Shown: positions 30,022 to 39,144, numbered from the stretch's first letter. The stretch: DNA of 64,000 bases from Sideroxyarcus emersonii (GCF_021654335.1 NZ_AP023423.1:342001-406000); one strand, 5' to 3'. A program made the numbers and translations. Notes: a model not told the origin generated them from the sequence alone.

Positions 30022-30836
30022 CGAAGTGGATCGTGGGATTGTTGTTGCTGGTCAACCTGGCATTGTTCGGCTGGATGCGCTGGGGCAATTTGCTGACCGA
30101 GGATGCCGACTCGGGAACCCTGCAGGCAGCATTGCATCCGGACAAGATCCGGTTGCTCGATGCGCTGCCCGCTTCTGCCGTAGCGGCGCAGAGCGAGACC
30201 CCCGGCCTAAGCCTGACCTTGTCGCCGGTCTCGGCACCCGCTAGCGTCCCCGCCCCGGCGGCCACGCACCCGGCCACCCACTCTTCTCCTGGGGTGGCGT
30301 CTTCGCCTGTTGCGGTATCCGCTCCGCTACGCCCGCCGGTTGCCGTAGCGGCGAGTGCACCGCTTAACCTCGCCAAATGTGCGGAGTGGGGCGAATTTTC
30401 CGGCGACGATCTGTCGCGTGCACAACAGGCGCTGGCTGTGCTCAAGCTGGGCGACAATCTGACCCGGCGCGCAGTGGAACGCAATCACGGATACTGGGTA
30501 TACATCCCGCCGTTGAAGAAGCGGGCCAGCGTGGAAAAGAAGATCGCGCAACTGAAAGAGCGCGGGGTGAAGGATTACTTCGTGGTGCAGGAAAAGGGGA
30601 AATGGCAGAACGCAATCTCGCTGGGGGTGTTCAAGACCAGGGATGCGGCGGAAAAATATATCGCCATGTTGCATACCAAGGATGTGCGCACTGCCAAAGT
30701 GGGCGAGCGTACCAGCAAACTCAAGTACACCGTATTCCTCATCCGGGATCTCGATTCGGGGACGACGGACAAGCTCAATGCCTTGCAGCAGGAATTCCCC
30801 GAGAGCGAGCTCAAGGTGGAGGCATGCAATAATTGA
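30018..30836 (+). CDS. SPOR-domain-like inner-membrane protein
   Basis: A 272-residue protein. The N-terminal helix (WIVGLLLLVNLALFGWM) anchors it in the membrane. A Pro/Ala-rich linker (about residues 60-115) follows, then a C-terminal domain with CAEWGEFSGDDLSRAQQAL, RNHGYWVYIPPLKKRASVEKK and NAISLGVFKTRDAAEKYIAML. The repeated beta-alpha pattern and the phrase SLGVFKTRDAAE fit SPOR-type peptidoglycan-binding domains. It overlaps coaX by 4 bp (ATGA). A role at the septum or in cell-wall contact is inferred. Confidence 0.8.
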   Translation: MTKWIVGLLLLVNLALFGWMRWGNLLTEDADSGTLQAALHPDKIRLLDALPASAVAAQSETPGLSLTLSPVSAPASVPAPAATHPATHSSPGVASSPVAVSAPLRPPVAVAASAPLNLAKCAEWGEFSGDDLSRAQQALAVLKLGDNLTRRAVERNHGYWVYIPPLKKRASVEKKIAQLKERGVKDYFVVQEKGKWQNAISLGVFKTRDAAEKYIAMLHTKDVRTAKVGERTSKLKYTVFLIRDLDSGTTDKLNALQQEFPESELKVEACNN

Positions 30837-30917
30837 CAGGCGGGGGTGAAATCAGCAAAATGCCGCCCTTCGTCAAGGCGCCCAAGCGGGAATAACCCGT
30901 CAACAGCGCCCGGATAC

Positions 30918-30994
30918 GGTGATATAGCTCAGTTGGTTAGAGCACAGCACTCATAATGCTGGGGTCGGTGGTTCAAGTCCACCTATCACCACCA
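30918..30994 (+). tRNA. tRNA-Met (anticodon CAT), elongator type
   Basis: 77 nt with encoded CCA. Acceptor GGTGATA/TATCACC, D-arm GCTC/GAGC, anticodon stem CAGCA/TGCTG with loop CTCATAA (anticodon CAT), T-arm GGTGG/CCACC with TTCAAGT. The body is close to E. coli elongator tRNA-Met (ACTCATAAT, GGGGTC variable loop) and not to tRNA-Ile2. Confidence 0.97.
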
Positions 30995-31001
30995 AGATGC
31001 A

Positions 31002-31037
31002 AATGACAAAAGCCCGCCAAAGCGGGCTTTTGTCATT
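31002..31037. terminator. Terminator downstream of tRNA-Met
   Basis: A perfect 16-bp stem AATGACAAAAGCCCGC / GCGGGCTTTTGTCATT with a 4-base loop and TTTT inside the 3' arm. It is symmetrical, so active in both directions. Confidence 0.9.
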
Positions 31038-31520
31038 CCAGAATTCAGTATTTGCAAGGTTTTTAGCCATTTTGCGCGTCTCGCGCTGTCTCGTTTTGTC
31101 GCAGGTTGACTCACCCTGTCTAGGCAATTTGTGAGTATCGCTGTGAGTATCACTAAATGGGCAAGTTAAATGATAAGACGGTTCAGTCTGCACAGATCAT
31201 CTAGAGCATTGCCTGGTCGCATTTCACATCACAAAATCGCACTAAACCTCACAGTTTCGTGAGTATTTGAGATAGTGTCAGAAATCTTCGAGAAACCTCA
31301 TGACCCAAGGATTTATGCGGGTTCTTCCGAAACACCATCCCCCACTCTATATGTATGAGACAGCCCCGTGCGGGCAGTCTGGCAAGTTTGGCTTCGTTAA
31401 ACTAGAATTTGGCAGGAAGCCGCCGGCAACAAGGCGGTGGCTATGTCGCCATGTTCCGCAGGAACTGTCACCAACCGCCGAGGCGAAAGTTTCGTTGCGG
31501 CAATTCGGGAAAGGACCATC
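31038..31520. other. 483 bp without a supportable gene
   Basis: Contains a tandem 12-bp repeat GTGAGTATCGCT/GTGAGTATCACT (31131-31154) with a third partial copy near 31258. The first half is AT-richer than the surroundings. The second half (about 31360-31515) is GC-rich and could fold (GCCGCC/GGCGG near 31420-31440) as a long leader of the next gene. No riboswitch class is recognised. Short open frames here lack ribosome-binding sites. Confidence 0.5.
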
Positions 31521-31997
31521 ATGAAAACGACTCTTCAGGCAACGGGATTTGTATCCCTGCTGTTTTGCGCTATGGCAGTTCATGCAGAAACTCCGTACAT
31601 CAATCTTACGGTCGGCGGCGAGGTCAGTCCGGGTGTCTATGGCAGGGTGCAGATCGGCAATGCACCGCCACCTCCGGTGGTGTATGCGCAGCCGATGATC
31701 GCGGTCCGGCAACCGGAGGCCGATTCGATGGAGCCGATTTACCTGAATGTGCCACCGGGCCACGCGAGGAACTGGGCCAGGCATTGCCGCGAATACGATG
31801 CCTGCAACCGGCCGGTATATTTCGTGAGGTCTGCCGAGTACGAACCCGGTTACCGTGGGCGTGGCGACAATTACCGCGACGAAGATCGTGGGGGCGATCG
31901 GCGCAGGGACGAGGGGCGCGGCGACGAAGGATACCGGGGCGAAGGCCGTGGGGGTGAGGAACGCAGGGGCGAAGGACGCGGCGGCGACCGGGATTAA
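31521..31997 (+). CDS. Secreted small protein with Arg/Gly-rich tail
   Basis: A 158-residue protein with a signal peptide (ATGFVSLLFCAMAVHA, cleavage about residue 24). The mature part contains the recurring motif IYLNVPPGHARNWARHC, then DACNRPVYFVR, seen in small periplasmic proteins of betaproteobacteria; the two Cys probably form a disulfide. The last ~50 residues are a low-complexity repeat of Arg, Gly, Asp and Glu (GRGGDRD-like) that may bind nucleic acid, polyanions or metals. The start ATG at 31521 has AAAGGA upstream. Monocistronic, ended by the hairpin at 32093. Confidence 0.75.
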   Translation: MKTTLQATGFVSLLFCAMAVHAETPYINLTVGGEVSPGVYGRVQIGNAPPPPVVYAQPMIAVRQPEADSMEPIYLNVPPGHARNWARHCREYDACNRPVYFVRSAEYEPGYRGRGDNYRDEDRGGDRRRDEGRGDEGYRGEGRGGEERRGEGRGGDRD

Positions 31998-32092
31998 GGT
32001 CTGTCCGGCCGCATTGGCCGGCAGCGCTTCAGGCCGAGGATTTTCGGCAATGCGGGAATGTCGATCCGTTCGCCTGATCTGCAACTGAAAGC

Positions 32093-32120
32093 AAAAACTC
32101 CAGCATCTGCTGGAGTTTTT
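32093..32120. terminator. Bidirectional terminator
   Basis: Perfect 13-bp stem AAAAACTCCAGCA / TGCTGGAGTTTTT with a 2-base gap and T-runs in both directions, placed between the plus-strand secreted protein and the minus-strand micropeptide gene. Confidence 0.92.
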
Positions 32121-32144
32121 GTTTGGTGCTGTGTAATTTCTGGA

Positions 32145-32243
32145 CTAGTTTTTGTCGGTAAAGAGTTGCTTCAACATCCACAACGAAAAGACAACAGCCA
32201 ACAATGCCGAACCGATTGCTGCAATATCTGCGACGAATGACAT
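32145..32243 (-). CDS. 32-residue membrane micropeptide 1
   Basis: Encodes a 32-residue peptide beginning MSFVADIAAIGSALLA and ending LWMLKQLFTDKN: a short N-terminus with Asp6, one hydrophobic helix and a basic cytoplasmic-type end. A good AGAGGAG Shine-Dalgarno stands 6-7 bases before the ATG and a perfect terminator follows the stop. It is 13/32 identical, without gaps, to the peptide encoded at 32428-32526. I know no family. The paralogue, RBS and terminator together argue that it is real. Confidence 0.75.
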   Translation of the reverse strand: MSFVADIAAIGSALLAVVFSLWMLKQLFTDKN

Positions 32244-32391
32244 TTTTCGCTCCTCTCAAGGGAATGGATTACACGCACTTTTCCAAGTGGTATTGAAATC
32301 CTAGCACAGTCGGATTTTGCTTAACAATAATTTAACGCTGGGCGGGCGCCTGGCAGGGTTGCTGCTTGCAGGGGAATACGGGAACCGGGAT

Positions 32392-32415
32392 GGGAAGCCG
32401 GGGGATCGGCTTCCC
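32392..32415. terminator. Hairpin after micropeptide 2
   Basis: GGGAAGCCG / CGGCTTCCC, 9 bp with a 6-base loop, 13 bp beyond the stop codon on the minus strand. No T-run follows, so it may protect the mRNA 3' end or act weakly. Confidence 0.55.
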
Positions 32416-32427
32416 GCGTAGTGCGGC

Positions 32428-32526
32428 TTAGTCAGCCTTTTTGAACAGCTGGATGGTGATCCAGACTGCGAAGAAAACCGAGAATATTGCGGTACCGATG
32501 GATGCTACGTCTGCAATCAATGCCAT
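32428..32526 (-). CDS. 32-residue membrane micropeptide 2
   Basis: Encodes a 32-residue peptide beginning MALIADVASIGTAIFS and ending VWITIQLFKKAD. It shares with micropeptide 1 the pattern M-x3-AD-x-A-x-IG-x-A, then V-x-F-x2-W-x3-QLF and a lysine-containing end, so the two arose by duplication. AGGAG stands 8 bases before the ATG. It lies 184 bp upstream of micropeptide 1 on the same strand, each with its own downstream hairpin, so they may be separately expressed. Single-pass inner-membrane location is predicted from the hydrophobic stretch. Confidence 0.75.
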   Translation of the reverse strand: MALIADVASIGTAIFSVFFAVWITIQLFKKAD

Positions 32527-32700
32527 GCTCTGCTCCTAAAGTGCGTCAGTTTTTTGGATGAACTCTATAATGGCGATAGTTGACTAAAGCCGTTTCAATT
32601 ATATGAGCAATTTAACGGGATATTGACATTTAATTTATAAGGTTATTGCCGGGGTGACCGGATCCGGCTGCCGCAAATCGAAAATCGACAGGTATCGAGC

Positions 32701-34032
32701 GTGTTAACAAAACTCTACATCAAGACTTATGGCTGCCAGATGAACGAGTACGACTCCGACAAGATGGCGGACGTATTGCATGCCTGCGTCGGAATGGTGC
32801 AAACGGACAAGCCGGAAGAAGCCGACATCATGCTGTTCAACACCTGCTCCATTCGCGAGAAGGCGGAAGAGAAAGTATTTTCCGACCTGGGGCGGGCGCG
32901 GGCGCTGAAACAGGCCAACCCGAACCTGCTGATCGGCGTCGGGGGCTGCGTTGCAAGCCAGGAAGGCGAGGCCATCGTCAAGCGGGCGCCTTATGTCGAT
33001 GTGGTGTTCGGTCCGCAGACCTTGCACCGATTGCCGCAGCTCATCGCGGCACGCCGCGCAAGCGGTAGACCGCAAGTGGACATCAGTTTCCCCGAGATCG
33101 AAAAGTTCGACCATGTGCCGGTCTCGCAGACCTCGCATGGCACGGCCTTCGTTTCGATCATGGAAGGATGCAGCAAATACTGCACGTTTTGCGTGGTGCC
33201 CTATACGCGCGGCGAGGAGGTCTCGCGTCCGTTCGCCGATGTGATGCGGGAGGTGGAAAGCCTGGCGGCGCAGGGCGTGGGCGAGATCACGCTGCTGGGG
33301 CAGAACGTGAACGCTTATCAGGGCGAGACGGAAGACGGCGATACGGTGGACTTCGCATTCCTGGTCCAGGCCGTCGCCGCGCTGCCGGGCGTGCAGCGCC
33401 TGCGCTATACCACTTCGCATCCGCGCGAGATGTCGCAGCGCCTGATCGACCTGTATGCGACCACGCCCAAGCTGGCCGCCCACCTGCATCTGCCGGTGCA
33501 ATCCGGATCGGATCGGGTCCTGATGGCGATGAAGCGCGGTTATACAGCGCTGGAATATAAATCCATCGTGCGCAAATTGCGTGCGGCACGGCCCGGCATT
33601 TCCATTTCTTCCGATTTCATCGTCGGTTTTCCCGGCGAGACCGAGGCGGACTTTGAGGCCACCATGAGACTCATCGACGAAGTCGGTTTCGATGCCAGCT
33701 TCAGTTTCATCTTCAGCCCTCGGCCCGGCACGCCGGCGGCGGAAATGGCAGACGACACGTCCGAGGAAACGAAACAGGCGCGATTGTCTCGCCTGAAAGC
33801 GCGGCTGCAAGAGCTGGATCAGCAGATCAGCGAGACGATGTGGGGCAGCGTGCAGCGGGTTCTGGTGGAAAACATCTCGCGCAAGAACGCGCAGGAACTG
33901 GCGGGACGCACGGAAAACAACCGGGTGGTGAACTTTGCCGGTTCGCCGGGCATGCTGGGGCGCTACGTGGATGTGCGGATACTGCCGGGGTCCGCACATA
34001 CATTGCGCGGCGAACTGGTGATGCAGCCGTGA
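32701..34032 (+). CDS. miaB: tRNA-2-methylthio-N6-dimethylallyladenosine synthase MiaB
   Basis: Radical-SAM methylthiotransferase acting on i6A37 of tRNAs reading UNN codons. The 443 residues have the N-terminal UPF0004 domain with three cluster cysteines ([30 protein letters not shown]), the radical-SAM CxxxCxxC in [16 protein letters not shown], and a C-terminal TRAM domain. The start codon is GTG at 32701 with a weak SD. It overlaps ybeZ by 4 bp (GTGA). miaB-ybeZ-ybeY-ybeX is the standard order. Confidence 0.96.
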   Translation: MLTKLYIKTYGCQMNEYDSDKMADVLHACVGMVQTDKPEEADIMLFNTCSIREKAEEKVFSDLGRARALKQANPNLLIGVGGCVASQEGEAIVKRAPYVDVVFGPQTLHRLPQLIAARRASGRPQVDISFPEIEKFDHVPVSQTSHGTAFVSIMEGCSKYCTFCVVPYTRGEEVSRPFADVMREVESLAAQGVGEITLLGQNVNAYQGETEDGDTVDFAFLVQAVAALPGVQRLRYTTSHPREMSQRLIDLYATTPKLAAHLHLPVQSGSDRVLMAMKRGYTALEYKSIVRKLRAARPGISISSDFIVGFPGETEADFEATMRLIDEVGFDASFSFIFSPRPGTPAAEMADDTSEETKQARLSRLKARLQELDQQISETMWGSVQRVLVENISRKNAQELAGRTENNRVVNFAGSPGMLGRYVDVRILPGSAHTLRGELVMQP

Positions 34033-34979
34033 GCGACGCAGTGAGCCTTTCCTTCGAGCCGGTGGATAACGCCCGCCTGGCCAACCTGTGCGGTGCGTTC
34101 GACGAAAACCTGCGCCAGATCGAGACGGCACTGGAAGTGAACATCGCGCGGCGCGGCGAACGGTTTACCATCACGGGAGCGCAGGCGGCTTTGGCGCGCG
34201 CAGTGATGGAACGCTTCTATCTCGAAGCCAAACACGACATCACGCTGGAGCGCCTGCAGCTTGGCCTGATCGAGTGCATGAAACACGATCTGCCCGATGC
34301 GCAAAGCGAATCGGTTCCCCTGCTGATGACGCGCAAATCCGAGGTGCGCGGGCGCACCGTGCGCCAGAACGAATACCTGCAGGCCATCCAGGAGCACGAC
34401 ATCACCTTCGGCGTCGGTCCCGCGGGTACCGGCAAGACCTATCTTGCCGTCGCCTCCGCAGTCGATGCGCTGCAGCGCGAGACGGTGAAACGGCTGGTGC
34501 TGGTGCGGCCGGCGGTAGAGGCGGGTGAGCGCCTGGGCTTCCTGCCGGGCGACCTGGCGCAGAAGGTCGATCCTTATCTGCGTCCCCTGTACGACGCGCT
34601 GTACGACCTGATGGGGCTGGACAAGGTTGCCAAGGCATTCGAACGCGGCATGATCGAGGTCGCCCCGCTGGCTTACATGCGCGGCCGCACGCTGAACCAT
34701 TCCTTCATCATCCTGGACGAGGCGCAGAACACCACGCCGGAACAGATGAAGATGTTCCTGACGCGCATCGGTTTCGGCAGCAAGGCGGTGATTACCGGCG
34801 ATGTGACGCAGATCGACCTGGCACGCGGGCAGAAGAGCGGCCTCAACGATGCGCGCATCGTGCTGAAAGATGTGCGCGGCATCGCCTTCCAGCAATTCCT
34901 TGCCGAGGACGTGGTGCGCCATCCGCTGGTGCAGAAGATCGTCTCGGCTTACGAAAAATACGAACAGCAAAAACCATGA
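34029..34979 (+). CDS. ybeZ: PhoH-like ATPase YbeZ
   Basis: Cytosolic P-loop ATPase that works with the rRNA-processing nuclease YbeY. The 316 residues have an N-terminal KH-like region, Walker [14 protein letters not shown] (about residues 134-146), [18 protein letters not shown] and Walker [21 protein letters not shown] use the GTG at 34029, which overlaps the miaB stop (GTGA); an upstream in-frame extension lies inside miaB and is not conserved. Confidence 0.93.
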   Translation: MSDAVSLSFEPVDNARLANLCGAFDENLRQIETALEVNIARRGERFTITGAQAALARAVMERFYLEAKHDITLERLQLGLIECMKHDLPDAQSESVPLLMTRKSEVRGRTVRQNEYLQAIQEHDITFGVGPAGTGKTYLAVASAVDALQRETVKRLVLVRPAVEAGERLGFLPGDLAQKVDPYLRPLYDALYDLMGLDKVAKAFERGMIEVAPLAYMRGRTLNHSFIILDEAQNTTPEQMKMFLTRIGFGSKAVITGDVTQIDLARGQKSGLNDARIVLKDVRGIAFQQFLAEDVVRHPLVQKIVSAYEKYEQQKP

Positions 34980-35422
34980 CTGATCCGCACAAGCTCTCGC
35001 TGTCGGTGCAATACGCCAGCAATGCCAAAAAACTGCCGACGCGGCAGCAATTCCGCCGCTGGGTGAAGGCGGCGCTGGAACAGGATGTGCAGATCGCATT
35101 GCGCATCGTGGACGAGATCGAGGGGCGCGCGTTGAACCAGAGCTATCGCGGCAAGGATTACGCGACCAACGTGCTGACTTTCGTCTACGACGACTCGTCA
35201 CCGTTGTATGGCGATGTCGTCATCTGCGCGCCGGTGGTGGCGCGCGAAGCGAAAGAGCAGGGCAAGGATCTGCTCGCGCATTATGCGCACCTCACCATCC
35301 ATGCGGCGCTGCATCTGCAGGGTTACGACCACGAAAAGAAGCGCGAGGCAGAAGAGATGGAAGTGCGCGAAACTGCGTTGATGCTCAAATTGAGGTATCC
35401 TGCTCCCTATCTCGTTAGTTGA
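34976..35422 (+). CDS. ybeY: rRNA maturation RNase YbeY
   Basis: Zinc-dependent single-strand endoribonuclease for 16S rRNA 3' maturation and ribosome quality control. The 148 residues end with the metal site HAALHLQGYDH (HxxxHxxGxxH) and earlier have RGKDYATNVLTF, both diagnostic. It overlaps ybeZ by 4 bp (ATGA) and is followed 11 bp later by ybeX, so the three are co-translated. Confidence 0.96.
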   Translation: MTDPHKLSLSVQYASNAKKLPTRQQFRRWVKAALEQDVQIALRIVDEIEGRALNQSYRGKDYATNVLTFVYDDSSPLYGDVVICAPVVAREAKEQGKDLLAHYAHLTIHAALHLQGYDHEKKREAEEMEVRETALMLKLRYPAPYLVS

Positions 35423-35433
35423 TGTTTTGAGTA

Positions 35434-36282
35434 ATGGACGGTTCGGAAAGTAGTCACAAGCCCACCTTGCTGGAACGGCTCTCCATGATGTTGCTGCGGG
35501 AGCCGGAAGACCGCGAGCAGTTGATCTCCCTGTTGCACAGCGCCTACGAGCGCAACCTGCTGGATGCCGATGCGCTCTCCATGATGGAGGGAGTCATCCA
35601 GGTCTCCGAGCGCCAGGTGCGCGAAATCATGATCCCGCGTGCGCAGATGGATGTCATCGACATCAGCCAGCCGCCGGAAAAATTCATCCCGTATGTCATC
35701 GAAACCGCCCACTCGCGCTTCCCGGTCACCGACGGCGACAAGGACAACATCATCGGCATCCTGCTGGCGAAGGATCTGTTGCGCTATTACGCCGGCGAGC
35801 GGTTCGACGTGCGCGACATGTTGCGCCCGGCCGTGTTCGTGCCGGAATCGAAACGCCTCAATGTGCTGCTGCGCGATTTCCGCAGCAACCGCAACCATAT
35901 CGCGCTGGTGGTGGATGAATACGGCGGCGTGTCCGGCATGGTGACCATCGAAGACGTGCTGGAGCAGATTGTCGGCGACATCGCCGACGAATACGATTTC
36001 GACGAAGACGAAGACAACATCATCCGGCAGGACGATGCGCACTGGCGGGTGAAGGCCGATACCGAGATCGCCGATTTCAACGAGGCGCTGGGGACCGACT
36101 TCAGCGACGAAGAATATGACACCATCGGGGGCCTCGTGCTCAAGGCCGCCGGTCAGTTGCCCAAGCGTGGCGAACGTTTACAGATCGGGGAATGGCAATT
36201 CACCGTGCTGCGCGCGGACAGCCGCAGGCTGCATTCCCTGCTGGTGGAGCGCACGCTGATCGAGGCGGGCGAACAGGCTTAG
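35434..36282 (+). CDS. ybeX: CorC/YbeX-type CBS-domain protein
   Basis: Cytoplasmic protein linked to magnesium/cobalt efflux and ribosome assembly. The 282 residues have the N-terminal RQVREIMIPRAQMDVIDI, a CBS pair (about 65-190, including VVDEYGGVSGMVTIEDVLEQI) and a C-terminal transporter-associated CorC_HlyC domain (GLVLKAAGQLPKRGERL). In E. coli lnt follows ybeX directly. Here lplT follows, and lnt lies 3.4 kb further on. Confidence 0.92.
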   Translation: MDGSESSHKPTLLERLSMMLLREPEDREQLISLLHSAYERNLLDADALSMMEGVIQVSERQVREIMIPRAQMDVIDISQPPEKFIPYVIETAHSRFPVTDGDKDNIIGILLAKDLLRYYAGERFDVRDMLRPAVFVPESKRLNVLLRDFRSNRNHIALVVDEYGGVSGMVTIEDVLEQIVGDIADEYDFDEDEDNIIRQDDAHWRVKADTEIADFNEALGTDFSDEEYDTIGGLVLKAAGQLPKRGERLQIGEWQFTVLRADSRRLHSLLVERTLIEAGEQA

Positions 36283-36310
36283 CACCGCGAAAAGCCCCGG
36301 TGATGGCGAA

Positions 36311-37495
36311 ATGAAAGCATTGGAAATGCCACTATGGTCGCCGGGCATGATGGCAGTGCTGGCGGCGCAATTCTTTTCTGCGCTGGCCGACAATGCGATC
36401 CTGATTGTGGCCATCGCAATCGTCCGATCCCAGGACTACGCCAATCTGGTTCCCTTGCTGCAAGAGTCGTTCGTGCTGCCGTTCATCCTGCTCGCGCCAT
36501 TTGTCGGGCAGGTCGCGGACGGATATCCCAAGGGCCGCGTAATGCTGGCGGCAAACCTGCTCAAGCTGGCTGCCGCGCTGATTATGGCAGCGGGGGCCAA
36601 TCCGCTGACCGCCTACGGTTTGATCGGCATCGGCGCCACAATCTATTCGCCGGCCAAGTATGGCATCCTCGCGCAGATGTTCGGGGCGGCTGCGCTGGTA
36701 CGTGCCAATGGCATGATCGAGGGCTCGACCATTGTCGCCATCCTGCTCGGGGTGATCCTGGGCGGCTGGCTGGCGGATCATTCGATGGCTTGGGCCTTTG
36801 CCGGAGTGATCGCGGCATATGGCCTGGCGACTCTTGCCAACTTGTTCATTCCGCGCTTGCAGGCAGAAAGGATCGCGACGGGGTTGCGCCCGTGGTTGTT
36901 GACCAGGCAGTTCCTGGTGTCGCTGTCGTTGATGTTCAGAAACCGGGACTCGCGCTTCAGCCTGCTGGGAACCAGTGTGTTCTGGGGCAGCGGGACGACC
37001 TTGCGCTTGCTGTTGTTTGCCTGGGTTCCGGCAGCATTGTTGATCACCGACAACCGGACGCCGGCCAACCTGATGGGCGCGGTGTCTATCGGCATCGTAT
37101 TGGGTGCGGCTGCGGCCGGCTGGTGGGTGTCGCTGCGCAACGTCAACCGGGCGTTGCTTGGAGGACTGCTGCTCGGGCCGCTCATCCTTGCACTGACTTT
37201 CGTGCATGGTCTTGCATTGGCCGCGATCCTGATGATTGCGATTGGCACCTGCGGCGGCCTGTTTGTCGTCCCGCTCAACGCTTTGCTGCAAGAGCGCGGT
37301 CACGCCAGCATCGGGTCGGGCAAGGCATTGGCGGTGCAGAACTTTGCCGAGAACCTCGCGATGTTATTGTTCGTGGGCGCATATGGCTGGGCGGTGTCTG
37401 CGGGCGCGCCTGTGACGATGATCATCGTCGCATTCGGCCTGGTTCTGTTAATCGTGATAGCGGCGCTGGCGGTTTTCAGGTGGGAACGCGCGTGA
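36311..37495 (+). CDS. lplT: Lysophospholipid transporter LplT
   Basis: MFS-type inner-membrane flippase that returns lysophosphatidylethanolamine to the cytosol for reacylation. The 394 residues begin with PGMMAVLAAQFFSALADNAIL, characteristic of LplT, and show about 11-12 transmembrane helices. In enterobacteria lplT is paired with the acyltransferase aas, which is absent here; PlsC at 47505 is the nearest acyltransferase gene. It is convergent with the pseudouridine synthase gene, 81 bp away. Confidence 0.9.
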   Translation: MKALEMPLWSPGMMAVLAAQFFSALADNAILIVAIAIVRSQDYANLVPLLQESFVLPFILLAPFVGQVADGYPKGRVMLAANLLKLAAALIMAAGANPLTAYGLIGIGATIYSPAKYGILAQMFGAAALVRANGMIEGSTIVAILLGVILGGWLADHSMAWAFAGVIAAYGLATLANLFIPRLQAERIATGLRPWLLTRQFLVSLSLMFRNRDSRFSLLGTSVFWGSGTTLRLLLFAWVPAALLITDNRTPANLMGAVSIGIVLGAAAAGWWVSLRNVNRALLGGLLLGPLILALTFVHGLALAAILMIAIGTCGGLFVVPLNALLQERGHASIGSGKALAVQNFAENLAMLLFVGAYGWAVSAGAPVTMIIVAFGLVLLIVIAALAVFRWERA

Positions 37496-37576
37496 CCGCC
37501 TACTGGTTCAAGCCGTTCCAAGCGGGAATGCCGGGCTGCAAGAGCTGAAGGGAATCATGCGGCCACTTCCCGGTAC

Positions 37577-38308
37577 TCAGAACTTCTCATCCTCGCGCAG
37601 ATAGCGCCATTGCCCCTGCGGCAGCTCGCCCAGCCTGACCTTGCCGATGCGTACGCGCTTCAGCGCGGTGACCCGCAGTCCCACCATCTCGCACATGCGG
37701 CGGATCTGGCGCTTCTTGCCTTCGACCAGGATGAAACGCAGCTGGTCCTCGTTCTGCCAGCTGACCTTGGCGGGCTTGAGTTTCTTGCCGTCCAGCGACA
37801 GGCCGTGATTCAGCAGCGCCAGGCCGTTGCCGACCAGCTTGCCCTGCACGCGCACCAGGTATTCTTTTTCGATCGGCGAATCTTCGCCGATGAGCTGTTT
37901 GGCGATGCGTCCATCCTGGGTGAGCACCAGCAGGCCGGTCGAATCGATATCCAGTCTCCCGGCAGGCGCGAGGCCGAGCAGCTGGCTGCGGTGGAAGCGT
38001 TGCGGCGCAGTGTCCTGTTCCCAGCGCGTGGCGGCATCGAGCAGCAGGATGGCGGGCTTGTAGCCTTCCTCCGCCTGGCCGGAGACGTAGCCGACAGGCT
38101 TGTGCAGCAGAATGGTGACGCGCCCTTGCTGCTTGGCCTGTGCGGCCTTTTCAAGAGTGATTTTTTGCGTGGGCAGAACCTTGGTGCCGAGTTCGCTGAC
38201 GACCTCGCCGTCCACCTTCACCCAGCCGCGGGCGATGTAGTCATCCGCTTCGCGGCGGGAGCAGAGGCCCTGTTCGGACATGAGTTTTGAGAGTCGTATT
38301 TTTTCCAT
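37577..38308 (-). CDS. rRNA pseudouridine synthase, RsuA/RluB/RluF family (RluF-like)
   Basis: Isomerises a uridine in rRNA. The 243 residues start with an S4 RNA-binding domain ([20 protein letters not shown], about 3-60). The catalytic domain has [28 protein letters not shown] with the catalytic Asp, [10 protein letters not shown] and the final [21 protein letters not shown]. The details ([16 protein letters not shown]) look most like RluF (23S U2604), but RluB cannot be excluded. It precedes marC on the opposite side of a 60-bp gap and shares its direction. Confidence 0.88.
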   Translation of the reverse strand: MEKIRLSKLMSEQGLCSRREADDYIARGWVKVDGEVVSELGTKVLPTQKITLEKAAQAKQQGRVTILLHKPVGYVSGQAEEGYKPAILLLDAATRWEQDTAPQRFHRSQLLGLAPAGRLDIDSTGLLVLTQDGRIAKQLIGEDSPIEKEYLVRVQGKLVGNGLALLNHGLSLDGKKLKPAKVSWQNEDQLRFILVEGKKRQIRRMCEMVGLRVTALKRVRIGKVRLGELPQGQWRYLREDEKF

Positions 38309-38368
38309 GGGTAAAGGGGCTGTTGTGGGCGAAGCATGATGGGGAAGACGGGATGGCCGGAGCTGCGC

Positions 38369-38992
38369 TCACCCCAACGTGGGGAACAGGCCGCGCAAGC
38401 CGCCGGCGATGAACTCGACCGCAATGGCGGCCAGCAGCAGCCCCATCAGGCGGGTGACGATGTTGCTGCCTATCCTGCCCAGGCGCTGCGAGACCCAGGG
38501 GGCGATGAGGAAGGTCAGCCACACGGTCAGGCTCAGTGCCGCGAGCACCAGTGCCATCATGCCATAGTGGCCGGCGTTGGTGCCCTTGTGCGCATCGAGG
38601 ATCACCGTGCTGATCGCGCCGGGTCCGGCCAGCAAGGGGGTCGACAGCGGCACGATGGCGATGGACGAGGTCGCGTCGACATCGATATCCTCCGGCGAGT
38701 GCGCCTGCTTGTTGCCGAGCAGCATGGTGATGGACATCAGCAGCAGCAGGATGCCGCCCGCAGTGCGGAAGGAATGGATGCTGATGCCGAAGAATCCGAG
38801 TATCGCCTCGCCCAGCAGCAGGGCGGCGAGCAGGATCAGGAGTACCGAAAGCGATGCCATGCGCCCTACGCGTTCGCGTTTCTGCGCGGTCATGCCGGCG
38901 GTGAATGCGATGATGATGGGGATGATGCCGACCGGATCGATGATCGCGAACAGGCTGATGAAGATTTTGGTGTATTCGGTGAAATCGAGCAT
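38369..38992 (-). CDS. MarC family integral membrane protein
   Basis: A 207-residue six-helix membrane protein of the MarC/UPF0056 family. Family marks are LFAIIDPVGIIPIIIAFT near the N-terminus, FFGISIHSFRTAGGILLLLM and PLLAGPGAISTVI. The function is not established; the old link to multiple antibiotic resistance was not confirmed for E. coli MarC. Its start codon lies exactly at the edge of a 145-bp inverted-repeat element that also supplies the AAAGG ribosome-binding site. Confidence 0.9.
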   Translation of the reverse strand: MLDFTEYTKIFISLFAIIDPVGIIPIIIAFTAGMTAQKRERVGRMASLSVLLILLAALLLGEAILGFFGISIHSFRTAGGILLLLMSITMLLGNKQAHSPEDIDVDATSSIAIVPLSTPLLAGPGAISTVILDAHKGTNAGHYGMMALVLAALSLTVWLTFLIAPWVSQRLGRIGSNIVTRLMGLLLAAIAVEFIAGGLRGLFPTLG

Positions 38993-39136
38993 TGGATGCC
39001 TTTATAAATTCGTTTTGTGGGCGCATCGCTGCGTCGCGTGCTCGCTCATTCCTTGCCTACCAATGCGGTATGTCTCGTCATTCGCTGCGCGGCTCCTTGC
39101 GCTGCATCCCGCAAAACGATTTCTAGAGGCATCCAA
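38992..39136. repeat. 145-bp imperfect palindrome between cNMP gene and marC
   Basis: Both ends carry an inverted ~30-bp sequence starting TTGGATGCCT and running through TCGTTTTG-x-GGG (left 38993-39022, right reverse complement 39107-39136), with several mismatches. The interior is GC-rich with further partial pairing. No coding capacity. It fills nearly the whole gap between the two genes and looks like a MITE or a BIME-like repeat; no target-site duplication is obvious. Confidence 0.7.
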
Positions 39137-39144
39137 GGGCGTTC

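Noticed and set aside
30951..31193. Minus-strand open frame ending in GGLEPPTPAL
   Set aside because: Its C-terminus is the antisense of tRNA-Met, a well-known false frame; no ribosome-binding site and no real homology signal.
31360..31515. Possible riboswitch before the secreted protein gene
   Set aside because: I compared it by eye with the c-di-GMP-I core pattern and saw no match; only generic hairpins are visible.
31300..31524. 74-codon plus-strand frame
   Set aside because: No ribosome-binding site, unusual composition and overlap with the leader of the secreted-protein gene.
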